A stretch of 64,000 nucleotides of DNA from Nilaparvata lugens (GCF_014356525.2 NC_052511.1:35803121-35867120), one strand, 5' to 3'. Shown: positions 20,053 to 33,207, counted from the stretch's first letter. The notes: a model not told the origin generated them from the letters alone. Numbers and translations are program-made.

Positions 20053-20548
20053 GGCTGTGCAAAGGCTAAAGATAGACTTTCTACTTGTGATATTTTTCGA
20101 TTTGGATATCACCAAGCTATCAAAAGTTTTCTCAGGAAAACATTTTTTTCGATCATTACTTTTCGAGATATGAGCGCCCAAAGTTTAAATTTTCGGGACA
20201 GAACATTCCAAATTCGGTAAGAGTTAGGAAGTTATACGATTTAATAAAAATTACCAAAAATAACTTTTAGTTGTGTTATTTTTGGTAAATTGAATAACTT
20301 TCTCAAAAATTGATATTTTTAGAAAAATTTTCTTTTACTAGATCAACAATACCTAGAATCTATCCTCTAAATCTCAGCGACTTATCGCTTACCGAATTTG
20401 GAATGTTCTGTCCAAAAAATTAAAACTTTAGGCGCTCATATCTCGAAAAGTAATGATCGAAAAAAATGTTTTCCTGAGAAAACTTTTCAATTTTGATAGC
20501 TTGGTGATATACAAATCGGAAAAGTTTATTTTTAGCATTTGCACAGCC
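20053..20548. mobile_element. 496-bp MITE with TTA target duplication (PIF/Harbinger-like)
   Basis: GGCTGTGCAAA at the start and TTTGCACAGCC at the end are perfect terminal inverted repeats. The complementarity continues for about 170 bp per arm (for example AGCTATCAAAAGTTTTCTCA against its complement near 20475-20510). TTA at 20050-20052 and again at 20549-20551 is the 3-bp duplication typical of PIF/Harbinger elements. No transposase is present. Confidence 0.85.
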
Positions 20549-20559
20549 TTAAGATCCTT

Positions 20560-22370
20560 AGGGGATTCTAAGATCCTAAGGGTTTCTTAAGCGATCCTAA
20601 GGTTATAGTCTAAGAGCATTCATACACGTTGAAGTTATTGATAAGTAGAAACTTTGATGTCATTTGATTATGATGAATGATGTCAATCAGAGCCAATAGA
20701 CGTTTAGGAAATTCAAAGGAACTCTATATTTTCAATAATATACACCAAATTCATTGGAATTATTTGGACAACAGTAAATATCATCGAATGATCTTTATAA
20801 GTGACCCACTGGCAAAGTAGCCTACTTTTCCATTTTAATGCTTATAATTTCAAACTATCCCCTTGAGAATACAAGAAACATACAATTAGATTCCAATAAT
20901 CAGATTATCACATTGGAAATGAAATTATAATTCCCAGTAAAAGGAGACCTTGATGATCCTATGGGAGGATCAATATCATTATGAATTGCCTGGAGATAAA
21001 CACTTTCCAGTTATCGTTCATGAAATAATTTACAAAAAACAACATGTTTACTGTTCATAACTAGAATCCAAAATCAACAAACATCAAACGAATTCCAATA
21101 AACTAATTATAATCATAATTATATTACATGTACACAGCCATGTAAACTTGAATCCAGGAATTTAGAGATACCAATACTGAACAAATTCCTGATAACTGAT
21201 TATAAAGGAACATAGTTCATAGTTGAGCAAGTCTAGTATGACTGGACACAGTTAGCAATTTGATGAAAATAATGTGTACTGAATATTGAAGTCAACAAAT
21301 TCCGGTTTTATCAATGATTCTAGAGCTGAGTCATTGTTGATGACAAGATTTGGGAAGCAAGTTTGACAACTATGTGGAAATTGCTACAGTTATGAATGTT
21401 GTTGGGAATATATTCAAAAATATCATTCATCAATTTATCACATACGTGTACAATTACTTGGCATGAGGAAAGGCACATCTTACATGTGAATATATTTCGC
21501 TTGGAGCTTTCAAGCGTTTATTGCTTGGTTGAAGAGTCTTTATTGATTTATCGATCATTCACATTCTGATTTGTTGCAACGAAATTGATGAAGTTGAATG
21601 ACAGTTTCAAATATTAGAGCATCATTATAAAAGTAATGACAATGCTTGCTCTCTTCTCACTTGACAATGTTCTCAGACAGTTTCAACTCCGGATGAACTG
21701 TATCTCAATGTATTTCAACGTTAGACACATAGGAACCGTCTAACACAAAATCAGAGTTGTATTACATTATCTTTGCTTTTGAATTGAGCTTTGCTACTAT
21801 GCTATTACCAGGCTATCACCCAATTTCATTTTTTCATTCTAGGAAAATTACATGCTTTGAAATATAGTTCAATAAAAATTGGAATTTCCTCGGAAGCCTT
21901 AGATTCTACAGAGCCTTGACTTCAGATACTGTTGGTGAGATGTAGTGATATTCATCCATAATGAAACACTGCAGTGTTGCCTTCCGACAGTCGCGCTGTT
22001 GTAAAAAGTACAACAGTGTCAGTTTTTTTGCTGTACAAAACTATTGAATGAGGTTGGTGTCAGTGAATGAGTCACCTTTGCATTCCAAAACTTTCTCCCC
22101 ATCACTCCATTGAGCTGCAGTATCAACCGAGCAATGGTTCAGTATTTAGGTGCCATTTAGTCGCGACAGTGCATAAGTCGCATAAGTCTAGTTCATACTC
22201 GTGATATTACTAGACAACATTCCAGTGATTCACTACAGAAATTTTTCAAGGAGCTAACCTGAGAAATTGTTTTAATTTTTTATGATGTGAAGGGAATTTG
22301 TTGAGATCATTCAGGTCCTCAGCTAATATTAGCTAATAAGTTAACCCAACTCTGACATTTAAATTTACAT
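20560..22370. other. no gene seen
   Basis: AT-rich DNA. The first 70 bp hold a small run of AAGATCCTTAGGG-like repeats. There are no long frames and no dispersed repeats I recognise. Confidence 0.45.
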
Positions 22371-22373
22371 ATT

Positions 22374-22530
22374 GGCGTGGTTCAACTTCATATTCTATGA
22401 GTTTGAGAGCCCAATGCCAGTTCCAAACCATAGCTTGATCAAATGGGAATTCTTCGGGAGCCTCTGATGTCACAGAATTTTTCTAGAGGGAGTAGAAATG
22501 TAAGGGATGTAGTTTTAGGCTACATACTGT
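22374..22530 (+). repeat. repeat shared with 25350-25475
   Basis: CATAGCTTGATCAAATGGGA, CCTCTGATGTCACAGAATTT and AGAGGGAGTAGAAATGTAAG reappear at 25350-25475 in the same order and orientation. It is probably a fragment of an unrecognised mobile element. Confidence 0.7.
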
Positions 22531-22539
22531 GATGAATCT

Positions 22540-23360
22540 TTCAAATAGATCTCATGAGAAGAGAGAAAAATTGTGATTACCTTTTAAAATGAAAGAATTT
22601 GCTAAAGGAATAGTTAGCGACCGAGCGATAAAGCTTACTTATCAGTAACTGTATATTAGATAAGAGTACCGCTCTGTACCGAATATTTTCTAGAAAAATT
22701 ATTCAATAAAATTATAATTATTCTGCAATAAAGCACCGAATTATTTACGAACTGCTCATTGAATTTGAGGTTACACTTTGTTACTATCGATCAGATTTTT
22801 TTAAAACAGTTCGAACGCAGCTGACTGATTCAAAGTATTGTCAAATGTCATGCTGGCTTCACGCAAGGTATAATATCATTCCTAAAAATTATAAAACTAT
22901 CAATAAGGGACCAAGAATTTCGAATAAAAAAAAAATAAAATGTATGTATTATCGTTGAAATTATTTATTATTTAAGAAATTATATTATATGTCAGGTCTT
23001 ATTGTAACTAACTAGGTCATAGCATGAACAGTATATTATTGATAAAACGGCAGAAATTAATTATAACAGTCTCAAACCTAATAAAAATTGTATAAGAATA
23101 TTAATTTATTAATGATTAATTCAACTGAACCACATGGTAATTAAATCTCTTTGGCAAGCCTAAGCCAATCATAGTGCATAGAAATAGCACCAAAAGGTGA
23201 TCGTTTGAAAGCAACACATGTTAATCTACTATCAGACAACAAACCTGCCTTATCATATACGCTAGCACATGTACATTGTATGAGAGGAACTATGTCTAGA
23301 AGATTAAGCAGTTTTAAGATTTACATAAATTGAATTATTATTGTAATTAAAGGAATTATA
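22540..23360. other. no gene seen
   Basis: AT-rich DNA without recognised content. Confidence 0.4.
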
Positions 23361-23369
23361 TTCTACTGC

Positions 23370-24000
23370 TTGCCACTGACGTCATGTCTACGTCACAATC
23401 GTTCTACCAATGGCAAATTTTCATGCAAATTATTACATCGAGATTCTCAGAAGAAAGGTCTAGCCAAGAAGCTTAGAGAAAAAAGACAGCACTTCCCTTT
23501 TGAAATCCTCACCGTTCAGGTCTCTTTATAGTTACCAAGACCTATTTGTAAAATTTTCGTTCGATTTTATATGTTTTATTTGTGAGCCAATATTTTAGGC
23601 CAATCTATTTGTTATTTGTAATTTTGTATTCATCAATCGATAAATTTAAAAGTTTAAAGTAAATTATCCCTTAATTAATTTGGTGAAGGAAATATTAAAT
23701 TAAAATTCCCCACGTGCTGAAACCGAAGCCTGGACCCGCTGCCGATCAAACGATTTTTGATCTAAAGAAGAAAACTACGACCACCAAGGAATTTCACGTG
23801 AGTTATAAGTTTTAAAAGGGGCCCCAATCTACGCTTCGAAAATATTTCAGTGCAGAAACATAAATTTTTCTTCGTTAAATTTTTGGCCACGCCGACAAGC
23901 GCTTATTAGTTGTTAAGAGCCTAGAACTTGTTCAATATTTAATTTACACGAACTTGTAGTTGATTAGCTATCCTCCGCTGCCAGAACCACGACCCCGAGC
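23370..24000 (+). other. possible remnant of an LTR retroelement leader
   Basis: This stretch is less AT-rich and has the feel of an LTR and leader: CTGACGTCATGTCTACGTCA, a poly-T and TATA-like middle, then GAAGCCTGGACCCGCTGCCG and a donor-like CACGTGAGTTATAAG at about 23793. A similar ending, CAGCACGTGAGTGAAAAAT, occurs at about 32150. No paired LTR, primer-binding site or gag/pol was found, so the assignment is weak. Confidence 0.25.
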
Positions 24001-24940
24001 ATTTTAAAAATATTTTATAATTCATTTTTTCACTATTTTTTCAAAACTGTTAAACTTTATCAATTGTAAAATTCTGTCGAATCATGCATGGTATCATGCA
24101 AGCACAAGAAAATTTTTAACTCTTTTGTTAATGCTAAATTATTATCAACCTGTAAATCAAATTCTGAATCTGCACTGTATGATCATATATTTTATTATAA
24201 TATATTTCAGTTTTGTTAATTCGTTTTCTGAGTTCGATTATTTCTTAAGCCTGTCAATTATTGTGTCTGATACGTTCTATATCATCAAGAACCGATCGAA
24301 TACGATCATTGAAATAATTGAATTAAGCTGGATATTGGAACAGGCCTAAGTGGATGTAGTGAGTGGGGTCAGATCGAGATATTTATTCTTTGTCCTTACC
24401 TGCTCATATATCAGCTTTTATCTGTTACCAACCTCGACTTAGGAGCGAACACATCAATCGTACAGCAGATGCAGCCAGAGATCATATAAATTCCTACAAT
24501 AGAGCTTAAAACCCGACAAGACTCTGTTCTCGAAGTATATTCTGAACGATGTTTGGTCCAAATACCGTATTTTAATCCTTCAGAACTTATTAGAGACGCA
24601 GTCCCGTAAATTATCTACATCGGGATTTTTGCTCGACCTGTATGATTTTGTATGCTCATTCTTCACAGGTAATAATTTTAAGGTATCCGTATTCTGTGTT
24701 TAGCGATCGCTACGCTGCTTATAAAAATTTCATCATTATACAATCTGTCATTAGAAGAATCAAGGGTGAGCGAGCGTTTAGGCCTCCCGCGATTCCGACA
24801 ATTGTATTGAATCTTGTAGTGAGTCAATCAGTCTGGTGTACACTCAGCGTCCACGCACGCAGTTACAAAATTTATAGCCTATACACCATTGATTCAGTAC
24901 AAGATTCACCCTACATATGTGAGGCATTTAAATACAGCTT
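24001..24940. other. no gene supported
   Basis: A + strand frame at 24642-24956 (104 codons) has balanced composition but no motif I recognise. It could be retroelement debris related to 23370-24000. Confidence 0.3.
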
Positions 24941-24944
24941 CACA

Positions 24945-25690
24945 ATACTAATGTAGTTCAATCAGCACGTATTTGATAAGTTTGTGAGCCTCAAAATCTA
25001 TCTTAAACCAAGGACTCAGATTATGTCAACCAATTACCTTCAGAACATGACTAATTTTGTTCATTTCTCAAAAATAAATAGTATTTGTTGACTGTTTGTT
25101 ATCATCTGTGCTGTAGGTATAGTGCATCTACCAATTCTGAATACCGTATAACATTTCACATATTGACATTATTTACATCACTCGCAACGGCCGATTTCAG
25201 TTTCAAGTACACTAGCGCTGCATGTGAGTCTATGCATCTTTAAGGTCTTTGAGTTAGACCAAACAGTGCCTCGTTCAGAGCCACGTTCACTCACCGGTCT
25301 CATCGTTCACTCACCGATCATTGACTTGAACGCAACCAATGTAGTGTTCAACTACATAAATTTTATGAACCTGATGACACTTCCAAAACATAGCTTGATC
25401 AAATTGAAATACTTCGGGAACCTCTGATGTCACAGAATTTTTCTAGAGGGGGTAGAAATGTTAGGGATGTAATTTTACATACTAATGTAGTTCAACCACG
25501 TATTTGATAAGCCTCAAAATCTATCTTAAACCAAGGACTCAGATTATGTCAACCAATTACCTTCAGATCATAACTAATTTTGTTCATTTCTTAAAAATAA
25601 ATAGTATTTGTTGACTGTTTGTTATCATCTGTGTTGTAGTTAGAGTGCATCTATCAATACTGAATATCGTATACATTTCACGCTCTTGCA
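24945..25690 (+). repeat. segmental duplication, units 24945-25165 and 25480-25690
   Basis: TAATGTAGTTCAA, CACGTATTTGATAAG, AAACCAAGGACTCAGATTAT and AATAGTATTTGTTGACTGTT occur in both units in order. The second unit lacks a few bases (no GTTTGTGA). Between them lies the copy of the 22374 repeat, so the duplicated block was about 535 bp. Confidence 0.8.
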
Positions 25691-26755
25691 ATACCTCCTC
25701 TCTCACAATCAATTACCATCCAATCCATTTGCAGTTGAAGTGATAACAAGATTCAGTATTGAGCCCAAGTACTTTCTACACACAAACAACCTACAGTAAG
25801 ATTCACACCTAACCATCAGCATAAATTGAATGGGAAGCATCCACCATATTATTTACAAGGAATGCCTACTGAGTGAATATTACAACTGGCCTACCATCAA
25901 TGAGCAAGCATTAAACAAGGCGCACCTATAATAAGATTTCATCGCCCACATAGACCAAGCAGATATTAGAGGTGCTTGGATCAACAATCAAGTAGCTATT
26001 AGAGGTACTTGATCAGCGATTAAGGATGTGCCCAATCGTAGAGAAGAGATTGAGGATTAGGTAATATTTACTCGACCAGAATTAAGTAGCAACGGTGCTT
26101 TGTGGCTTAGCGGAAATACTTAGTTGTCTACTTCTTGTGAATTACGCTTGCTTGAGAGCTTATATTGGTTTATGTTTATATTTCTATTGCTCGATTATAT
26201 TGAGCTTACCTCATAATATCTCCTGATTATGGAGAAAGCAAATTGTTTGTTTTCCAGCTCCTTTGGTGCCAACTGGAGAAGTGAAATGTAAGTAATTTTC
26301 CCACGGTTGTTGAAATTTGTTTTCTCTCTTTTTCTTTTCATCGCATCCTTTTTCAATATCCTTTTTATCACATTCTTCATCTCGTAGGAACGTATGTAGT
26401 AATAGAATTGAAGTTTATAATGGAAATTGTTGTTCAATGTGAATAATGAAATTGCTAGTATAATAATAGTTAAATAATTAAATTTTAAAAATGATATTAT
26501 CATGATAATTGTCCTCCATGTTTCTGCTCTTCCACAACTTGTTTTACTGTTTTTATCATATTCCTTTATATTATCATACCTCTCCAGACTCTTAAATTCT
26601 ATCTACACTTACTTCATAGAAATTATAATTATATCTTCCCAATCATTCTTAATTCTCTTCTCTGTCATCTTTATACATTTTTCCTTCTGCTACCTCCTCC
26701 ATCCCTTTCGTGCTCAGTGGAAAAGGAGGCTCTTATTACCTCAACTTGACCTCAA
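25691..26755. other. no gene seen
   Basis: AT-rich DNA. Frames at 26195-26503 (minus) and 26502-26831 (plus) overlap low-complexity Phe/Ile/Leu-rich sequence and have no motif. Confidence 0.4.
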
Positions 26756-26756
26756 C

Positions 26757-27045
26757 ATATTGCCAAACCATAAATTTATTGAGAAACGAGATACTGGTTC
26801 ATGTTGTTACACCATTATCAATCTGTGGTAAACTGAAACTGGAGTGAAGAGCAGAAGTATTTACGAAGAGCTGAGCACCGTTATTGGTGAATGCCGTGGC
26901 CTATCAAGATGAACGAACGTCTGCCATTGGTCTAGACAAGCCCCTCCCCAATTAGCGGTTCATACAAGCGTATGAAGTATTGTAGTTTCATTCAGTATGG
27001 ATAACTATCACAATATCATCTTCACAAAATACTCAGAAAGTGAAA
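26757..27045. mobile_element. old member of the fold-back/Penelope-like family
   Basis: AACCATAAATTTATTGAGAA, TGTTGTTACACCATTATCAA and the distal TATGGATAACTATCACAATA followed by ACTCAGAAAGTGAAA parallel the fold-back copies with many changes. The hammerhead-like GAAA box is lost. A shorter relative lies at 28738-28860. Confidence 0.45.
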
Positions 27046-27104
27046 TAATATCGCTCGAATCATTTCTAAATACATTATACTATCAGAAATCATTCATAGC
27101 TGAT

Positions 27105-27675
27105 GAACATAAACAAAACCAAACTACTATAGTCATAATGAATTCTCATACTCGTAAATTGAATTCACAATCATATTCATACTCATATTCAGACACCCAT
27201 ATTCATGATTCACTCTTTTACTCATACTAATGAGTCTCAAATTACGCACCGCTTGTAAGTACAGCCACATGGCGTCGAAAATACTTTCACGACACCTAAT
27301 AAAACTCAAATCACTCTGTAAGTTGAATATACCTGTCCCACAATATAAAAATACACCTCCACTATTCTCTGAACGTTGCATACCTTTACTAAGAAAAAAA
27401 ATATAAATTTATCTCCACTATTCTCTGTACGATGCAAACCTTTACTAAGAAAAAAATATATAAATATATCTCCACTATTCTCTGTACGATGCATACCTGT
27501 ACTAGGATAAATGATATAAATATGAACACAAACAAAACCAAACTCCTCCTATATTCATAATGAATTAAGTTATCATACTATTAATTTGAATTCACAATCA
27601 TTTCCATAACACAGAGTTCATACTCATACACTGATATTCATGATTCACTCTTGTACTCATACTAATGAGCATAAA
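27105..27675. repeat. duplication flanking a 58-bp minisatellite
   Basis: CAAACTACTATAGTCATAAT ... CTCATACTAATGAG at 27110-27240 reappears at 27526-27670. Between them, 27354-27510 holds about three units of ATCTCCACTATTCTCTGTAC plus GATGCATACCTTTACTAAG. Frames across it (27133-27494 minus) are repeat artefacts. Confidence 0.75.
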
Positions 27676-27689
27676 ATATAGCTACACTA

Positions 27690-28465
27690 TTCCCTATAAC
27701 CTCTGCAATCATGAGAGAAAGAGACTGTAATGCATCCTCACACTTGACCTGTGAAGTCGAAATCGTGATGAATACCATAAAAAGTAACTACACATTACAC
27801 GATGCTCCTCGGAGTACGCTCACATTAGATACTTTTACCGTCAATGAAGGTACTTGGTACTTGTTACCATACAATGATGGTAAATAGCACCTCAGCCACC
27901 CACTGGGATAATATGTTTTGCTGAAGTAATGAACTCTCTCTTTCACCTCAGTGGAGAAAATTGTAGTTTTTGTATCATTTGTTTGTACTAAGATTCAATA
28001 TGAGTATCTTCTCTTTCTCTCAGGTTTTTTGTATCTTCTATCTGGTTTGAAGCTGTAAATTATTGTAGGTTTTTATCACTTGCTTCAAATGATCATCACT
28101 ATCTTCACTTGTTGAAAATCATCCATACAATAATTATTCCAGTTATTGATAAACATAGATCGATTTTTTGATGTTTGTTTATCTCTCAAAATGATTGTGT
28201 TTGAATTATATCATTTGTTTATAGATACTTTCTATTATAATAATAGTTCTGAATACAGCTTTTTTCCATCACTTTCAAAGGAGAGGCGCATTGAACTTGA
28301 TGAGTTGAAGGTTGAAATTCAGGATGTAATTTACAGTAATTGACGTTTTTCTTGACTTTTTGTAGAACATGAACTTGTGAAGCTCACATTGAAGCTACTG
28401 CTAATCGCATGAAGAATATGAGAGGAATTGATAGCAAGAAAAATTAATGAGACATAGTAATCCTC
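27690..28465. other. no gene seen
   Basis: AT-rich DNA. A frame at 28146-28343 has no recognisable motif. Confidence 0.35.
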
Positions 28466-28467
28466 CT

Positions 28468-28645
28468 TACAGACGTACGCGCCACGCACAAACGCATTCA
28501 GCTTTTTATCAGCTAATGCTATGCTCATTATATCCATATCCCACTGTTTCTGAACAAACGCAGAGCTGGACATCAGCACAGAATACAGCATTCTAGATTA
28601 TAGAAGTTTTCTCTGACATCAGCTAATAAAAAGCGGAATGCGTGT
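28468..28645. mobile_element. hairpin MITE, relative of the AGGTGCGTACAG family
   Basis: GACGTACGCGCCACGCAC, then GCATTCAGCTTTTTATCAGC at the left, and CAGCTAATAAAAAGCGGAAT, GCGTGTG at the right. Size and the ACGTACGCGCC end resemble the elements at 34255 and 49373, but the interior differs. Confidence 0.55.
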
Positions 28646-29161
28646 GTGATCCATTCACATCGAAGAGAAGAGCAATAATTACAAGAGATTGAGAAAAAAA
28701 CAATTGAGAGAGCTCTTATGATATCAAATGGAAACGACTTGATTTATTGTCAAACCAAGCACTGATTCATTTGAGCAATGATTATTTGAGATACCAGTTT
28801 CATGAGTTACTCCGTTATCAATTTCTAGTAAACTGAAAACTGAAACATTGAGCAGCAAATTATATGTTATAGGTGAAGCCCTACTACGATTGGTCATTAT
28901 CTGTCGACCAATGAAGGCTGAGCTCTACTGCGATTGGCCGAGACACGACACGCCAAAGTATTCCAAATATGGTCATCACTCATCAGAACCGTTAAACAAC
29001 AACCAATGAAGAAAAGCTTAAAAACTAAAAAAAAAAAATGGATAATATGGGAAAGAATGGAAGAATATACTGTACTTTGAAAACCAGTAGATACGAAACT
29101 CAGATTGTGTATCCGATCTTAGAGTGTTATCAAACTAACAGAAAAAGATTGAAATCAAGCA

Positions 29162-29721
29162 ACTCATGATTGATTCAATAAGAAAGTGAATCAATCATTT
29201 ATGTCACATAACGTCAATTTACTAACGATGTATAGATTAATCAATGAAATTCCAATAGTATTATGTATTATCAATCGGACACATATTCGTTTTCTGTTAG
29301 GCAGAACAATAATTATAATATAATGAATATTCATTTCCAAAAGTTGACTCATGATTGATTTAATAAGAAAGTGAATCAATCATTTATCTGTCACACATCG
29401 TCAATTTACTAACGATGTATAGATTAATAGATGAAATTCTAATAGTATATATATTATCAATCGGACACATATTTGTTTCCTGTTAGGCAGAACAATGATT
29501 ATAATATAATGAATATTTATTTCCAAAAGTTGACTCATGATTGATTTAATAAGAAAGTGAATCAATCATTTATCTGTCACATATCGTCAATTTACTAACG
29601 ATGTATAGATTAATCAATGAAATTCCAATAGTATAATACTTATTATCAATCGGACACATATTCGTTTTCTGTTAGGCAGAACAAGAATTACAATATAATG
29701 AATATTTATTTCCAAAAGTTG
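29162..29721. repeat. tandem array, three units of about 186 bp
   Basis: Units start at 29162, 29347 and 29533, each ACTCATGATTGATT. A fourth start at 29722 is cut short. Shared internal markers are AACGATGTATAGATTAAT, CAATCGGACACATATT and CTGTTAGGCAGAACAA. Units are very similar, suggesting recent amplification. Confidence 0.9.
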
Positions 29722-29729
29722 ACTCCAGT

Positions 29730-30200
29730 CGTGAATCATTTGGGACTATTTTTCTCCTTTGTTTGACAGAGCTCTGTTATATTGCGTTTTTGTATATTGT
29801 GGCATCAGATCTTACTATGATTATAATTGAATTTCTATAAAAATCAACAAATCGGTAGCTTATTCACTTGTGAGTTATCGGTAGGATGTGTAATTCAAAA
29901 GTATTATGAATTGGGAACAAAATGGATACATCTGATGAGTTCATTTTTTGTTTCTCAATGTTAGTTTTGGATCGCGTATTAAGACAAAGAAGTCCATATT
30001 AGGCGATCCCATGAATAAATTAATCACAAACAAACGAATCAATCACCAGACATCAATCTTTTGATGAATAAATTAATCACTGAGCTTCTAATAAATTTAT
30101 TCATTTCTAAGACAGATTCACAACTGCAACTGGTAATAAATTCGAAAACATTTCTGTTTCAGTTGACAACTGAGTCCGCAAATATTTACTCTTTTCAGTA
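29730..30200. other. no feature seen
   Basis: AT-rich DNA with scattered short direct repeats such as ATGAATAAATTAATCAC near 30010 and 30063. Confidence 0.4.
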
Positions 30201-30206
30201 TTATAA

Positions 30207-30299
30207 AGTGAGATTCATTTTAAGCCATCAGCATTCCTGATTATAGCATCAAAATATTCTTCCTATTCGAACAATGCTGGCAGATCAACGTGAATCTCT
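30207..30299 (+). mobile_element. short palindromic MITE, copy 3
   Basis: AGTGAGATTCATTTTAAGCC and ATCAGCATT at the left, AATGCTGGCAG and CGTGAATCTC at the right. Same orientation of the interior as copy 2. Confidence 0.75.
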
Positions 30300-30411
30300 A
30301 CATAGCAATCAATCACTGAAGTGAAGTGAAGATGTTGAGGTGACCTTGAACTTTCTACTTATGCACTTGCTCCTCAGACCAGTCACCACATCTCAAGGAA
30401 GGAAATAAATA

Positions 30412-31100
30412 GTTAATCAAGCGAGGCTTCTTGATTGAATGCAAATTAATACACTTCGTCATAACTCATTGATTAGATGTCATATTTCAATCATTTGTGA
30501 GGAAGAGGTTTACTGTTAGCCCATAACAGTGTGGCTGTTAAGAAACAGTTTGTTACCTGACACGAATATAAATAAAATACTGAGGTTTTGATCTGATCTT
30601 GAGATTTGATCTTGGTGACATTTTCTCTTTAGAAGATGTGGGAAAGATCCATAAAAAATCATCATATCAATATTAATATATTTAAGTAGTATTCTTCATA
30701 TTAAATCACATTTCCATTAAAATTGGTGATTTTGAATCTGAATTTATTAAAAGATCAGTTAATCAAGTGAGGCTTCTTGATTGAATGCAAATTATTACAC
30801 TTCGTCAAAACACATTGATTGGATGTCATTTCGGAATCCTTTGTAAGGAAGAGGTCCACTGTTAATTCATAACAGTGTGGTTGGTAATATACAGTTTGTT
30901 ACCTGACACGAATATAAATAAAATACTGAGGATTTGAACTGATCTTGAGATTTGATCTTAGTGATATCTTCTCTTTAGAAAATGTGGGAAAGATCCATAT
31001 TATCCTCATATTCGTTTCAATGACGTATTACAGTATTGCATTCCTCATATTAAATCGTATTTCCATTGTAATTGGTGAGTCTGTATCTGAATTAATCCTA
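30412..31100. repeat. tandem duplication, two units of about 345 bp
   Basis: Unit 1 begins AGTTAATCAAGCGAGGCTTC near 30412 and unit 2 AGTTAATCAAGTGAGGCTTC near 30757. Both contain CAGTTTGTTACCTGACACGA, ATAAATAAAATACTGAGG and TGTGGGAAAGATCCATA. The frame 30945-31151 is part of unit 2 and has no counterpart kept open in unit 1. Confidence 0.85.
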
Positions 31101-33190
31101 ATGAAAAAATGTATGCAATACGCTGTAACGTTCAAAAATCCGAATGGATAGATAAAAATTCCTATTTGAAGGAATCTATAGGTCTAAGTGAAATAATAGG
31201 CTAATATCGCCAAAGGAGATAACGTTAAAGATTAGATAATATCAGGCATCAACGCTAAATTGTACAACAGCCGAATAGGAATGAAAATATTTTTTGCTAC
31301 CTGTATAATATTATATAAAATATTGAAAATTTGAGGTTAGGCGTAAAACATCTACTGATCGGCGACCTAATGATCGACCGAGTCACATAACGTAGAATCT
31401 GACCAAACACCTTGGCAGAAACTTATTGTAGCGAAACAGTATTCAACTTGAGGAACCAAAGGTTACACGTGGCTAATTGTTGTAATATAGGGATCAATCT
31501 ATAACCTTTATAAAATTACTTTGCATGTAAAAAGCACATTAAAAAACCCAAACAAAAATAATTAAATGTATTAAGGAAGTAGGAGGTTACTAGGCGCATG
31601 AATACTATAATAATTTGCATGCACCAATCGAATGGTGGCAATTGATAGGCGGCAATAGTGAGCCGATTCAAATATATTTGTATATATTTCTACAAATGAT
31701 AAGAATTTATGAATTATCATTGTGCAGTTTATGTTCTGAATACGGCCCGAAGGCAGATAAATTATTAAAGATGTAACATAAGTAATAATTTAATAGTTTG
31801 GTACGGTCTATTTGAGCCATGAATGGCGGAGGAACAGAATATTTAAATTTCATGTAAATTTGGAAATCGGAAATGAAAATTGTAAATTAGAGAAGAGAGA
31901 ACTGCCCCACTTGCCTGCCAACGACCACCATGAGATGTCACCAAAAATTATAGAGCATAATATCTTACTATACCTTTAATAGCTTAAAGTAAATCGAATT
32001 ATTAAATCTTCTCATAAGACTTTGTGATGCTAATGTAAAGCAGAAGTCATTTTCAAATAATTTTTTAACCCCTTGGAAGAGACGACTCCGGCTACAAATA
32101 ATCCAGGACCACCAGGAGTTTGGATCGACATCAGCAGCTCATAGAAAATTCCAGCACGTGAGTGAAAAATATTCGAAATAGTGATGGGGCGCCCTCAGTG
32201 CTTCGAAATGAAATAAGAATCAAAGCTAGCTCGTCGAAAGGGTTTTTTATAAATCAAGAATTTGGTAAAAATACTTGCGCAAGTAAAGATAGTATAAAAG
32301 GTATTTTATTGGATAGTAACGAGTCAATCCATATATCAAAAGATCCATCAATCAAAGAATACTAAGTTCTAGGCTGTTAATACAACATTCATAATGATCA
32401 TTAATTTCTGCAATATAATTTGCGATAATATAATGTAGCTCTGATTCACTAGATGAATTGATCTATCTATTCCGTCAGGTGACGAATCTCGCACCCTGAG
32501 ATAAAAAATATTTATTATAAAGAAATCTATTGGAAACCATAGAATTTAATATATATATTTGGATTATTAGTTTGTCTATTTGTCATTCTGATTTAAGAAA
32601 TTTAGATTCTAAATAGAATCGTCCAAGTTGACAAGTATCAGCAAGTTGATATCGAAGCTACATGCAAATAGATGCATATGATCATGAAATGAAAGTACAT
32701 GGTAACATTTCGTGCTGTAGAACCTAAAAAATAGTATTAACCTGTGATATTTTATTGATTTCGTTTCTTGTTATATTATATATATTTCTGTCGCTCTATA
32801 TATTTTTGTTTTGACTTTTTTTGAGATATTTGTTAATATATGTATCAATTTTTTTATGGTGTACGATTCATTTTATTCCTCATTACTATAGGATATAAGT
32901 TTTATATATATATATATATATATTTTTTTTTTATAAATTATCAGTATTATTGTGGAAGCTCATATCTGGGCCTGTAAAGATTTTGATGAGACTATATCCT
33001 AGTAAAACCACGATCAGATTTTATAATTATTGAAATATTTCTCATGCTCTACCGATTGATGCCAAGCAGGAGGCTAATCGTTATTTAATTATAAAAAATA
33101 ACGTGACAACGCGTTATAGAATAAAAACACTACATTCACATGGGCTACTTTTTAAATCAATAAAACAATTTGAAAATCTTAAACCTTTAT
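31101..33190. other. no gene supported; TA run at 32902-32922
   Basis: AT-rich DNA. The frame 32162-32365 (67 codons) follows a CAGCACGTGAGT donor-like sequence and could be retroelement leader debris, but has no motif. A short TA run lies at about 32902-32922. Confidence 0.35.
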
Positions 33191-33207
33191 TTTCAAAAAA
33201 CTTGAAA

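Noticed and set aside
23370..24000. LTR and primer-binding site of a retrovirus-like element
   Set aside because: TGGACCCGCTGCC looked like a primer site, but no matching second LTR or gag/pol frame was found.
24642..24956. 104-codon plus-strand frame
   Set aside because: Balanced composition but no recognisable motif. Kept only as possible retroelement debris.
27133..27494. Two minus-strand frames with repeated TENSGD segments
   Set aside because: The repetition comes from the 58-bp minisatellite.
29162..29721. CRISPR-like regular repeat
   Set aside because: Unit length of 186 bp with no conserved repeat/unique spacer pattern, in a eukaryotic setting.
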